Shown here: piece by piece, positions 33,871 through 44,267 of the stretch
How the letters are laid out: the number at the start of each line of letters is the position of its first letter
Numbering within the stretch: the stretch's first letter is position 1
Source of the DNA: Athripsodes cinereus
Lineage: Eukaryota; Arthropoda; Insecta; Trichoptera; Leptoceridae
DNA length: 64,000 bases
Assembly: GCA_947579605.1 (NCBI GenBank)
Contig: OX388312.1
Location: forward strand, 28,853,313 to 28,917,312
Direction: 5' to 3'
Notes under the pieces: generated by a model
What the model saw: only the letters and a program-made list of their open reading frames with translations
What the model was told of the DNA's origin: nothing
Database searches by the model: none
Program-made: the position numbers and the translations under genes

Positions 33871-34321
33871 ATATTCGACCTGAAATTATAAGAAAATTAA
33901 TCATAACTAAATTTCGGTAAAATTCATTACCATTTACCGGTAAATTTAACAATCTATAATATATATGTACCTATTTAATTACCCAATTAATTTAGTGAAC
34001 ACTCAATATGTACATTTGGGATAGACGGAAGATTTATTGAATTCAATCAACATAAAGAAAACCCTCTCTGTGCAATTACAAACTAACAAAGATAATATTT
34101 AGAATGAGTTGCAAGCCTTATCACTACTGACTTGAAGAACTTGAATGTCGTATGAGTAAAGTTCTTCAGTTTTACCTTTCGAAAAATATATCATAAAAAG
34201 TGCAACTTTAATGTCTTCCGGGTTTTCAAAGGGCAACTTATTTGAACTTTATCACGTCCTTGGATAGTATTTATATAACTTTTTATGTATTTATATATTA
34301 TTTTCTTTTTTTTTATGATTT

Positions 34322-34447
34322 TTGGGTTAGTTGGAAGATATCGCTTACACGCGATAAACTCGCCCATTGTGCATGATAATTATTGGTATTTATAATCTGT
34401 TTATATGTATGTTTTTTAAGCACAATAAAGTTTATTATTATTATTAT
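34322..34447 (+). mobile_element. LINE family B, 3' end fragment
   Basis: TTGGGTTAGTTGGAAGAT, stem ATCGC-TTACAC-GCGAT (34340-34355), AAACTCGCCCATTGTGC, then CAATAAAGTTTATTATTATT. Confidence 0.7.
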
Positions 34448-34904
34448 TTTGAACTACTTACTTATATTACTTTAATACACTTTAATGTCTACAGTTTTTA
34501 ATTCAACTGACATGAAGTAATTACTTATCAAATTAGCAACAATTATCAACTATTTTTTTATGTTCTTGACCAATATTGAATAATACTTAAATGAGTAAAA
34601 AGATAACAATATTTTCTTTGGGCTGTATAAAGACAAAAAAAAATTGAAATAATTTACAGTATCTATATTTATTTCTTTCTTAAACGACTCGAAACCTCCT
34701 CCGTAATTACATATTTTTTTAAGAATAACTTAATGACTTTGTAAGTCGAAACCAGATTATTGTTCCTTTTATTACCAGATATAGTATAACTCAAACATTT
34801 TGTGTTTATATATAAATTAATATGAATTTTATAAAAAAAAACGTCCACTGAATCAATTATATAAGATTTTTTTTCGAATATTTACACATGTATTTGTCTA
34901 TACA

Positions 34905-35050
34905 TCAATACCATCACGGGGTATCCCACAGATGAGGTAGCCAGCGAAAAAAATTGCTTGTAAAAACATGCAAGTCGTCTTCTCATTCCAAAAAAAAGAA
35001 AAAAATTGTAGCCCTCGAGGACCCCACAGAGCTACATGGATATTTTCATG
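34905..35050 (-). mobile_element. SINE A, 3' half
   Basis: Minus-strand match: TACCATCACGGGGTATCCCA, GAGGTAGCCAGCG, CATGCAAGTCGTCTTCTCAT. Head missing. Confidence 0.6.
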
Positions 35051-35689
35051 GGTTCTTTTTGCAATACCTTACATCTAAATAAATACAAACATTCTATAAA
35101 ATAGACGTAACACCGGATGTGGGTTTGTTTTAAAATTAGACCTTTTAAATTAGAAGTACCTACCTAGTTAGTTTCCAACAAAATATGTATGTAGGTATTA
35201 GAAATCAATTAAAAGGTACATTCAATGCCTATTTTTGCAGGTTTTTAATTAAATTGTTGTATTTAATATTCACATATTATGCATTATATAATAATACTTT
35301 AAATATCAATATTATTTAAACTAATATCTGATTCAATGATATCTAAATAGTAAATAAATATCTAACAGATATTATGTGCAATGTTTTATTGATAATAACA
35401 TTAGTTTAGTTCATGTGGTTTGCGTGTCTCGTTCATTCACCTCTGCCTAGAAATAGATACGGTTCTACATACAGACATACGTTAATGCAACTTTAACCAT
35501 GTAAGTAACCGTAATAATAATATCTCACCGTTAACCAGATTCATCATCCAGTGTTTGTTATTTATTTATTTATTTATCAGAGACACAAACAGAAAGTAGA
35601 TAAAAATCTAATATAAAACAGTAGATAAACTTATACTGTCTTGGTCAGGTCAACCTTCAAATAAACCAGAATAAACCGAAAAACCCTAA

Positions 35690-35940
35690 CTGTATTTATG
35701 ATTTATTCATAAAACACGATATATAGTTAATCCACTGCTGACTTAATGAATTTTGCGTGCTGGCTTTCAAGAGTTTCTTTACTTGTGCCTGACAATGAGA
35801 GCGGAAGCTGTTGAAAGTCAGCTCGCAAAATTAATAAAGTCAATTAAGTAAACAGTGGATTAACTATAGGTATATCGTGTTTAATTAATAAACTATTAAT
35901 ATGAACTTCCACCAAGAACCATCGGTCGATAAATGAAACT
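35690..35940 (+). mobile_element. Hammerhead-bearing Penelope-like repeat, foldback copy 3
   Basis: Left arm: ACACGATATATAGTTAATCC, ACTGCTGACTTAATGAATTT, GCGTGCTGGCTTTCAAGAG. Right arm: the same words inverted (GTTGAAAGTCAGCTCGCAAA, AGTGGATTAACTATA, TATATCGTGTTT). So two repeat units lie head to head, meeting in the ribozyme. Inverted terminal repeats of this kind occur in Penelope-like elements. The right unit continues to ATGAACTTCCACCAAGAACC and ATCGGTCGAT at 35903-35936. Confidence 0.65.
35783..35830 (+). ncRNA. Hammerhead ribozyme, copy 3 (one core base lost)
   Basis: Stem I TTGTGC with GCAAAA (35825-35830; one mismatch), core CTGACAA (35789-35795; G8 changed to A), stem II GAGAGC-GGAA-GCTGTT, GAAA (35813-35816), stem III AGT-CA-GCT, predicted cleavage base C35824. 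The lost G8 should abolish cleavage. Confidence 0.6.
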
Positions 35941-36484
35941 TTCTCATTGTACTAAGCGATAGCCTGTGTCGTAAAGGTTAATTTGATCGTCAGCAGGAAG
36001 ATTCGAATCCAGGAAAGAAGTTTGAGACTTACATGAAAACATCTTAGTTTCTGATAAACCCAAATACATCATCAAATAATATCCTTATGTTCATAGGTGT
36101 CATTCAAATTTTAAACAAAGAATACCACTAGGTACTTCAAAATATACATGTAGGTATTTATATTTGTAAATATGCCATGGCGGTTTAAATTCAATATAAA
36201 TATTGGAAATAGGTGTTCTATAACTCAGATAAAAACTATATGAAGTAATTTAAAATCAATAAAAAAATATAATTACATAAATCTACCATAATTAATTCTC
36301 TCACACATCAAACTTAAAATTTAATAAAAGTACATGTGCGGAATTGCATAGTACCTATCTAAGTGCGTAGTATCTCATTAACTGCATTTTGGAAAGACTC
36401 GTTTTGTGTTGTTTTTTTTTGGAGTGCATTGTACTCGAGTGTACGGTGACATTATAATATGAACTCATTCGGAACTTCATCGCC

Positions 36485-36569
36485 ATATCGATGGTATAGC
36501 GCACAGATGTGGTAAGTGCAGTTTTTACCGAACTGCACTTACCACATCTGTGCGCTATGCCATCGATAT
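36485..36569. repeat. Near-perfect 39-bp hairpin
   Basis: 36485-36523 is the reverse complement of 36531-36569 with a single mismatch (a G-T pair in RNA) and a 7-base loop. The arms include ATATCGATGG, AGCGCACAGATGTGG and AAGTGCAGTT. Its length and single wobble resemble a microRNA or siRNA precursor as much as a foldback element. Confidence 0.85.
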
Positions 36570-36814
36570 ATATGTAAGATGTAGTCAAAATACTCGTTAG
36601 GTAATGCAAAAATTTGCATATTTTAAAACATTGAAACAAACAACAGAAAAATAATCCATATGTTTACATATTGGAAAACGAAAAGACATATTTTATTTCT
36701 TTATTTATCTATGTTGTTAATCTGGACATTATATGTACTTTGAACGGTGTAAAATTAAAGTAAAACCTTAATTTAATATCATAGAAATGTCAAATTAATG
36801 TTAAAATATTCTTT

Positions 36815-36995
36815 GAGGAACCGGATAATCCTCTTTTTTTACAATAAACCGTTCCTAATATGACAATAGTAGACAAACCGTTCCTAATATGACAATAGTA
36901 GAGCGTTATGTATAGGAATAATGCGCAAAAAGGGTATTTGTTTGATAAAAAAAAAGAATGGAGGAGTTTTGTTTTTTTAAAGGATTGTCAAAGTG
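36815..36995 (+). repeat. Repeat family C relic with a 29-bp tandem duplication
   Basis: ACAAACCGTTCCTAATATGA, CAATAGTAG occurs twice in a row (second copy from 36874). The surrounding words (GAATGGAGGAG at the end, ACCGTTC within) place it in family C, strongly diverged. Confidence 0.5.
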
Positions 36996-37292
36996 TTGAA
37001 TAAATTATTATTGAATTAATTATTGTAATATTTTATTTATTTTTATTTATAGTATTGGTACAGAAGTAGTAGAATTCATATACATAAATATGTAGTAGAT
37101 GCGAGAGAGACGTCTTTCGACTTTTTATCAATTTGACACAGCGTGTTGTGTTAAAGTTATAGGAAGCCCTTTGGGCCAACTATCATAAGATGTTCTCTAA
37201 ACATGACCCAGTCAGAACTATCGTCTTTTCCTTGTCTCAAATATACGGAACCTTGCTTTCGGATTTGATAATTTGAAACAATATTTTTTTTT

Positions 37293-37389
37293 CTACTGAA
37301 GATTAAACAACGCTAAAGAGACTTCCTTCGACTTCTTGGGTCATTATCAATCGAAGGACGTCTCTCTCGCGTTGTTTAATCTGTAGTAG
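37293..37389. repeat. Foldback of about 39-bp arms
   Basis: 37293-37331 and 37351-37389 are inverted repeats with about five mismatches (GATTAAACAACGC, GAGAC, TCCTTCGA). A third, direct piece of the arm (GCGAGAGAGACGTCTTTCGA) lies at about 37101-37120. Repeat C fragments flank it (37130-37240 and 37490-37590). Confidence 0.6.
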
Positions 37390-38094
37390 AATAAAACGCT
37401 AATTTCAATTTATATAATTTTATTATAGTCAGCTTTATTTTCGGGAATGTTGTGTATCTTTGAGCTGTTCTGTCAACAGGGTTTTCAACGGCTTCCTTCT
37501 TTTACAGTGGGTACTCCATTTATATGACAACGTTATCAGACCATTGGGAATATTGCAAAAGAGAGATGACTCAATCGACACAAAGATGCTCTGTCTGACA
37601 AGTTTGTTGTAGTGCGAACAAATAAAATATCATGAACCTGGAACTTAAATAAAAATATGTATTGTTATTCTTCGTGGTAATATTTAATACGCTTATCTAT
37701 GGATCATAATACATTTAATTTAATAAAATATCAATAATTTGCAATTATAATAAATGTTTAACCAAAGATGTGATGTATTTGAAATAAAAATACTTAAAAT
37801 ACAAGTACAAAATACAAAATACGTATTTTCGTTTTGTATTTCAAATACCTTGTCGTAAAAAGTATTTTGCATTTTATTTGAAATACTTTTTTTGAGTATT
37901 TTGTATTTTACACAAAATACATTACAAAATACCTTTTTATTTGTTTCAAACAAAATTTTAGCATTAATTGATATGCGCGTATGCAAGCTTTTTTTGTCAA
38001 TTTGTTTAATTACGAATACAACGTTTCCATTAGAGTACTCCATATTTGAGAATTTTCAGATATACACACATAATAATGATGATTGAACTAATTA

Positions 38095-38550
38095 TACATG
38101 ACGCCGTTTAATGATCCATGACCATTCCATGGGCGCTGTGATTTCTTCTGAACTGTAGCGTTTTCAATTTTGTCTGCAGGCAATCTGTTCCAGGCAGTTG
38201 GCGCTGCGACTCTGGTTCTCCTTTCTGCAAATTTAGAGGTATTTGCAAAACTGAATTCTATGAGTCTGTTCACGGCATTAGAAGCTGAGCACAGTCATCG
38301 CCCCAAATTTTGGTCAGCGGAACAGCTCAGTGGTTGGTGTGCTACCTTGTGGACAGTGAGACACAGTTTAAACACCACTCTTTCTGAGATTCTCAGCTAG
38401 TGTAGACTTCTTAGTAGTGAAGTGATGTGGCAGCTCTGGTTCTCTCTGTAAATGATTCGGAGGCAATATTAAAAATCATCTGAAGACGATCAAGAAGTGT
38501 CTGGAGCAGTCCTGTATATAATATGATGTTACAGTAGTCCATACTATTTC
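38095..38550 (-). pseudogene. LINE family D, reverse transcriptase C-terminus and 3' end
   Basis: Minus strand, with frame breaks: YCNIILYTGLLQTLLDRLQ, then EVYTSREIHIRVVFKLCLTV, then FANTSKFAERRTRVAAPTAW, NRLPADKIENATVQ. The last part is the common C-terminal end of non-LTR polyproteins (AW-N-x-LP). The 3' tail has a stem-loop ATGGTC-ATG-GATCAT between GCGCCC and CGGCG. Nested in the hAT element. Confidence 0.65.
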
Positions 38551-38930
38551 AGATTCGGAATATCCGTCCTGATTTATTCTGCAGTCCAAGTTCAATAATT
38601 CTCTAACCTGCTTGATACTCACTCCATTTATGACAATTTTCGCAGTCGCTTCATCTATTCGAACAACCATACATTTTGTTTTGTCTTTACTTATTTTTAT
38701 GTTGTTTTTTAACAGTTCTTCTTAAGGCTTTATTCAACTCATTTTCATTATGTGAAAGCAATGCTATATTGAATAATGTCAACCCTTTCTCCATTTATCT
38801 ATACTCTTGTCCAGTTATTCATTTATTCTATCAATTCATCAATGGCTCGCTGTATATAACAGTTAAAAAGTGCTGTAAATATTGAATACCCCTGTCTTAC
38901 ACCTTGTTCGACTATTTGTAAAAAGTATTT
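38550..38930 (-). pseudogene. RTE-like reverse transcriptase fragment
   Basis: Minus strand, with many stops: VEQGVRQGYSIFTALFNCYI, QRAIDELIE, then an asparagine-rich NENELNKALRRT, then KNKMYG and EATAKIVINGVSIKQVREL, then INQDGYSESEI. This corresponds to the palm and thumb of an RTE-type reverse transcriptase (GVRQGCSLSPxLFNxYI in intact relatives). The catalytic motif after it is not recognisable. Confidence 0.6.
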
Positions 38931-39101
38931 TAAATAAGTATTTCAAAAAAGTATTTTGAATATACGTATTTTGTATTTTGTACTGAAATACCATTTTGAA
39001 AATGTATTTAGTATTTTGTATTTGAAATACAAAAATTCAAAAGTATTTGGTTTTGTATTTAAATACTTTTTTGAAAGTATTTTGCACATCTCTGTGTTTA
39101 A

Positions 39102-39130
39102 CCCTTTCAGGACTACAAGGTTTCTATAAG
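39102..39130. mobile_element. piggyBac-like left end
   Basis: TTAA (39098-39101) then CCCTTTCAGGACTACAAGG, TTTCTATAAG. The inverted match, CCCTTTCAGGACCACAATG, lies at 48298-48316 next to TTGA. No partner end was seen nearby. Confidence 0.45.
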
Positions 39131-39377
39131 AAATTTGGAATATTCATCTCTGTTTTGTTGTCAAAATGGAAGACTCATCACTAAAATATATGATATAATG
39201 AACAAAACCACATAATATGAAAATTATTCATTAAGGTTTTGGAAAAAATATCCATTTTTTCTTATTCTTTGATGTCCGATTTTTTACTGAAATACACGTG
39301 TTTTCGCAGACATCTCACGATTTAAAGATGAATTTTTCAAATAATCTCGAGTATTGCGTATGTATGTCACTAAGAAG

Positions 39378-39430
39378 TGTCATTTTCTCAACGTTTCGCC
39401 TGTATTCGATCAGGCATAGTCTCGGGATAA
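39378..39430 (-). ncRNA. Hammerhead-like motif, minimal type, decayed
   Basis: Minus strand: GCCTG-ATCGAATA-CAGGC forms stem II, followed by GAAACGTTGAG, the same 3' half as at 14411-14421 (loop-less stem III AC/GT). The 5' core is reduced to CTAT, as if four bases of CTGANGAT were deleted. Certainly inactive; listed as a family member. Confidence 0.35.
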
Positions 39431-40375
39431 ACAAACAAGTGAGCGAATAAATTAATTTGATCGAAAACAGCAGCCATATATCAGAGTTTTAATAACATCT
39501 ATTAATCTTTATTAAAATGAAAAATACTAAATGGTCTGGTTATCTGATTATTTATTTATTTATTTACACATTAAACGGCTGAATTAGCCTTTACAATAAT
39601 GTAAACAATAAAAAAATAACAAAGCAATTAAGTGAAATAAAACAGACACAATAAAAGAAAGCAGCATATAAAAAAAAACAGAAACATTATAAACTACAAG
39701 TAAATTCGATTCAAGTATATTCAAGTACGAGATATAATATATTCGTAATTTATAATGCCCTGAAAATACTGAAATCGGTGTATGGCAATTCAATTTTGTT
39801 TAAGAAATAACATGAATCCTTGGATTTCGTGCATGCAATGCGAAAACATGTTATATTTTATTTAATAATCGTAATAATAAAATTATTTTAATTTTATGTT
39901 ATACGGAAACAAACATTCAAACAATGATAAACAAAAATAATATTATTTAGTAGTTTTTTTAACAGTACGTAAGCTGCTAAATAAATTAAATTTGAATTAT
40001 ATTGTGAATTACAAAACTTATTTATCTAATGCGATTATGATAATAGCATAGTTTTACGAACATTAAATATACGTATAATAATTAATGTAATTTACTTACT
40101 TCGAGTCCCGGAAGATACATCCATTAATAATTCTCGTGATAAGGACAAGTACAACTATAGGTATAATGATGATTTATCTCGAAACGTAACATTACAAGAT
40201 AAGGACATAGTATTTAAATATTTAGAATATTTATCATTTTATTTCCCAGTTGTGCATGGATTATTAACTATCATATAATATTGCACTATCATATTATTAT
40301 TCTCATCATAAACACAATGAATTCCATTCCTGCGATAAGACTGTTGATTGGTTCCAATAATCTATATAACTGTTA

Positions 40376-40924
40376 TGGGGTGTTCACATTTGGCGAATAT
40401 CGCCAGGCGAATTTCAAAATATAACGTCAGGCGAAAAAACAAAATTCGCCGTACGCCCATTGATCGTCACACCTGTTCACGCAGTCCACCGATTTAGAAA
40501 TGATCTGTCAGAAGTGTCAGATGCGCTTTGATTTTGACACTGTTTTCAAAATGGCGGACGTCGAGATGGAGATCGCGGAGTGTTTATTTTTAGTCGAAAA
40601 TGTTATAGTAGAGGTTATAAGGCGCCTTTTAATTAAGGAAACAAACGCCACAAACCAACAAAAAAAGATAACAGCTGTCACGAAGCGGGAAGCATTATAA
40701 AATTTATAGTTTATAAAGCTTTAACCATAGGTATGAACGCCGCGCATATCTGCGCATGCGCATATCGTTCTATCGGCCGAGAAAGTTGGAAGGTGGTCAA
40801 TTCGAGACGATATCGTTTCTACTGGTTTTTATCGTTTCAGACTAGCTGTCATTTTGTTCACACGGTTCAAATGGCTGGCGATATTTTGGTGCCTGGCGAT
40901 ATTCGCCAAAGTGAGAACACCACA
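40376..40924. mobile_element. PIF/Harbinger-type element with TTA target duplication
   Basis: TTA flanks both sides (40373-40375, 40925-40927). Ends: TGGGGTGTTCACATTTGGCG, AATATCGCCAGGC and, inverted, TGTGGTGTTCTCACTTTGGC, GAATATCGCCAGGC. A 3-bp TWA duplication and G-rich ends of this type define PIF/Harbinger. Subterminal GGCGAATATCGCC is itself a small stem. Inside is an open stretch (40500-40700) giving MADVEMEIAECLFLVENVIV, EVIRRLLIKE, perhaps the start of a transposase, but no DDE region, so the copy is non-autonomous. Confidence 0.8.
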
Positions 40925-41040
40925 TTAGTAAAAAATATGCATTGCGTTTTAAGAATTAGTTTTGGATAGATAGATTATTAGAATCGTCTGATATTCAACA
41001 ATCGGTGATGTATATATTTTTTTAAAGGTGAATCTGTTTT

Positions 41041-41310
41041 TTTTTTATTTATTTATTCTTTACTGTACATTGATAACAAGCAAATTCACACAAAAATACA
41101 TTTCAAACAAAGACAATCATACAATCAATATACAATATACATACAATATTTTTGTTATAATATAACATAACATGCATAGACAATTCACACAGATCGAGCT
41201 AGTTCCAATCTAAAATATGGATCTTGTATTATGGGTACTAACGCGACGATACACATATATGCAATGCACTGAACATAATTATAAACATGTAACACCCACA
41301 TAATAATCCC
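41041..41310 (-). mobile_element. LINE B tail followed by repeat family G
   Basis: 41045-41130 is the LINE B 3' end on the minus strand (TTATTCTTTACTGTACATTG). 41185-41300 is repeat G (ATCGAGCTAGTTCC, TATGGATCTTG, TATGGGTACTAACGCGACG), in the same orientation as at 16080-16200. Confidence 0.55.
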
Positions 41311-41444
41311 AAATACAACCTTATACACCTTTTACAGTAAACTTAAAGCTTGTGTCGTGAAAGTGGAGTTTTGCTTGGAGCCGCGCACTTCTCGTGCATA
41401 AGGCATTCTATAATAATAATCGTTATAGAATAAACTGAGAGACA

Positions 41445-41532
41445 CGGAGAGGACAGCTTGCATGTTTATTACATGCAGTTGGTCTGCTGGCTACTACTTG
41501 TGAGATGTTCCGTGATGGCATAATACCTAGTA
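41445..41532 (+). mobile_element. SINE A, 3' part
   Basis: CACGGAGAGGACAGCTTGCA, TGCAGTTGGTCTGCTGGCTA, then a worn 3' end (CTACTTGTGAGATG, CCGTGATGGCATAATA). Confidence 0.65.
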
Positions 41533-42271
41533 GTAACATAATAGTATAACAAAAGCTTTTAGTATATTTTCAACTAGTTTAGTCAATAACCATGAAAAAA
41601 ACAAAAAATTATATAATTTATTTTTTCTATAATTGTAATAACTATCTAAGTATTCGTAATATTAAAAAAATATATGAAAATTTGTAGGGTTCTCGTGCAT
41701 TTATGTTCTAAACACACCCCCGAATTCGAATTTTAGAAATATGTTTTTTTATAAACGAATACTATGAAGCTAAAATCAAGTTTTTTTTTAAAAGTTTAAG
41801 TTTGATATCGGTAATTAATATTTGTTTTCATATTTTATCAAATCAAAATGTTCGTAGGGTCAACAAGTTTTGAGAGTTTGTGTACCAAACTAGTTGAAAA
41901 TTGAATGTTTTGTCGTTTTTGCTAAAGGGGCCCTTTAATCTGTTTTCATGTTTTTGTTTTCAATTGACTCTTATAAAATGTTGATTATTTTTGTTTCAAG
42001 TATGTTTCGTACTGTTATTGTAATTTAAAAGCCGATTTGGCCGTATATTTTGTTGACAAATTGTAAATAAATAAATACCTAAACAATAAATACCTAGACA
42101 GATAATAATAGTTTTACATTTAAATATTTCAGTAGGTACTTGTAATATTAAGCTGCTCGCTCCCAGTGACATTAATGTTGTAGCAAAGTAGTAATTGTGA
42201 TTGTTAAAAATAACAGTTGTTGTTAATGAAGTGTTGTTTATAGTGAAATATAACATTTAAAATTATTGAAA

Positions 42272-42371
42272 ATGGAAGTGAAAATAAAGAAGCTGTCACA
42301 TCTTCCACAAAGGCCTCCAGTTAATATTGAGTTCCAGGATCTGACGTACTCTGTTCCTGTAGGAAGAAAAG
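42272..42371 (+). CDS. First coding exon of a second ABCG transporter
   Basis: ATG at 42272 opens MEVKIKKLSHLPQRPPVNIE, FQDLTYSVPVGRK, then a phase-1 donor (AAAAG before GTGAGT at 42372). An N-terminal segment of the form P-P-V-x-I-E-F-x-D-L-x-Y-x-V just before the Walker A exon is standard for ABCG half-transporters. The first gene (566-6863) belongs to the same family and strand, so these are tandem paralogues. The next exon should carry ILKGVSG and the Walker A GPSGAGKST; I did not find it in the remaining 21.6 kb, so the intron must extend past the window. The sequence before the ATG should be 5' UTR; a transcription start cannot be fixed. Confidence 0.85.
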
Positions 42372-42514
42372 GTGAGTTCTATACAACTTAGCAATAAATA
42401 ATATTATATAATAGAAATTGGGGTATTACTGCCAATGAAATATTGATCTACAATTTTAACTTTGTAAGAAAGAATTTTTTTAAATTAATACGAGTATTCA
42501 GGAAAATAATAATT

Positions 42515-42650
42515 GATAATTTTATTGAAGACAATAAACAATACAGATATAACAATAGGTACATAAACTATTTTACAAAAATTTAAATCTAAACATCCTC
42601 CTTATAGAGACAAGTCTCCTGTAAAGGAGGGTTAAATAAATTACGGGTTT
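42515..42650 (-). mobile_element. Retroelement 3' end with CCTCC stem-loop, copy 2
   Basis: Minus strand: TTAACCCTCCTTTACAGGAG, ACTTGTCTCTATAAGGAGG, then AT-rich DNA and TCTTCAATAAAATTATCAAT. Same structured element as at 29105-29215, with GAGAC-TT-GTCTC in the centre of a CCTCCTT/AAGGAGG outer stem. Confidence 0.5.
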
Positions 42651-42767
42651 TAATTTTTTGACAGATTAATTAAGGGTTTTAAAACTATAGATAGTTTTTT
42701 TTGTATATTTGTTACTTTTAAAGCTAGAATTACCACTAATCTCTTAATTCCTACTATCTACTACCAT

Positions 42768-43025
42768 CCCATCACGGCATATCCCACAAGTGGGGTAGCC
42801 AGCAGATCAACTGCAAGCAATAATCATGCAAGTTGTCTTCTCATTGCCAATGAAAAATAAAGACATTTAGGACGAGGGGCAAACCTCATCGCTGAATTTA
42901 AGATTTTAAATGACTTTATTTTTGAAATACCTGACTTTTACACGACACTCGAAAACTTACGGAAAAAAGTCGTAGACCAGTTCTTTGCCAGATTCTCCAC
43001 GAAATTGACTACTCCACGGCTGTTT
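42768..43025 (-). mobile_element. SINE A, nearly full copy
   Basis: Minus strand from the 3' end: CCCATCACGGCATATCCCAC, AAGTGGGGTAGCCAGCAGAT, CATGCAAGTTGTCTTC, ACCTCATCGCTGAATTTAAG, CGACACTCGAAAACTTACGG. The head is weaker than in the 60.25-kb copy. Confidence 0.75.
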
Positions 43026-43539
43026 ATCCTAAATATAAAATGATAAATACCGTGATTATTTTACTTTGTAATGTAGTTACTTTTTTATTTGTAAACATGT
43101 CGCAGTTATGGTTAATTACGCACAATTCAGGTCAAATCTATTTTTATATAATTATTTAGTAAATACTCGTATAATAAGATTTATATAAACTATACGTGAT
43201 TTGGGTGAATAAGCCAAATGAAAAATGTTTAGGATTATGTAATATTATTAGGTGGTTTTCTACTTTGATTTTAAATGTCAACATACTAGAAAGGTAATGC
43301 GTAGGTACTTAAAATTACGACAAAGATTTTATTCTTAGATTGCGTTATGCAATTTTTATATTGTGGGTCATTCAAATATTCTAAGTTTAGAATTAGTGAA
43401 AACATAAATTAAAAAAAAACACTGTTCGCTTTCACAAAAAAAAACATCAGTAGTTACGTATTAAATTTGAGCTTCGTTAATTTCGATATCGACTTTTGGA
43501 TCATCGTGAAAAAATCGGAATTCGCCTAGGTGATTTATT

Positions 43540-43875
43540 TATTAATTTATTTATTCATTCTTTACCGTACATTGATTACAAATCATCCACCGTCCTCATT
43601 CCGGTCCACTCTCTAATGTTGCGCAGCCAGGACATTTGCATTCTGCCAACTCCCCGTCTTCCCTCTAACTTGCCCTCCAATATAAGTCGGAGGAGACGGT
43701 AATTCTCTCCTCGCAGCACGTGACCGTGACAACAGCTCTCTCTTGGCTCCGGCTCTCCTAGGTAATTCGATGTTACTGACCTTTTCGGTCCAAGGTGTAC
43801 GAAGCATTCTTCGATGTACCCATACATTTCGAATGCTTCTAACAATTATTATCATTGAGAACTATAAATTGTTAT
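43540..43875 (-). pseudogene. LINE ORF2 C-terminus (RRMLRTPWTEKV type)
   Basis: Two overlapping minus-strand frames read as one decayed protein: LEAFEMYGYI then RRMLRTPWTEKVSN, HVLRGENYRLLRLILEGKLE, GRRGVGRMQMSWLRNIREWT. This is the conserved C-terminal part of arthropod endonuclease-reverse transcriptases. At least one frameshift. The 3' side (43540-43575) is (AAAT)n plus TTCTTTACCGTACATTG, a LINE B-like tail, so two elements may be joined here. Confidence 0.7.
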
Positions 43876-44267
43876 GTAGGCATTTAAATAATATAATACT
43901 CTATGTATGTAAATATTATTATTTTGTTAAGTGAGAGTAAACTCTAATGATGTGAACGATCTTTACAAATTCGTACAACAGGTTTCGTTACAAACTAAAC
44001 TAAGCGAAACGTGAACGTGTATAAAATTAAACATTCACTTTTTAAATTGAAAACTGGTAAGGCTGTGTATAAGAAACGCCTAAAAAGAATATAAATTTAA
44101 AATAATTACCAAAAAACTGTGCAAGAGTTCTGTGTTTAACTGTGTCATTATAGCTGATAGCAAAAAATAACAGTTCTTATTTATTATTGTACCTACGATA
44201 GGTGAAATTTTGAAATACTCACGAGTAGCATGATTGTAGAACATAAACGATAATATCTATCTATGTA

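Larger units (their letters stand above)
37763..39094. mobile_element. hAT element with exact 8-bp target duplication
   Basis: The direct repeat TGTTTAAC flanks the element exactly (37755-37762 and 39095-39102). The ends read CAAAGATGTG and, inverted, CAGAGATGTG. Inside both ends are many copies of GTATTTTGTATTT-like words in both orientations (37775-37940, 38915-39085), probably subterminal repeats. The middle is filled with decayed LINE fragments on the minus strand and no transposase is left, so this copy is non-autonomous. Confidence 0.85.

Noticed and set aside
43496..43934. Plus-strand ORFs
   Set aside because: Opposite to a decayed LINE reverse transcriptase on the minus strand.
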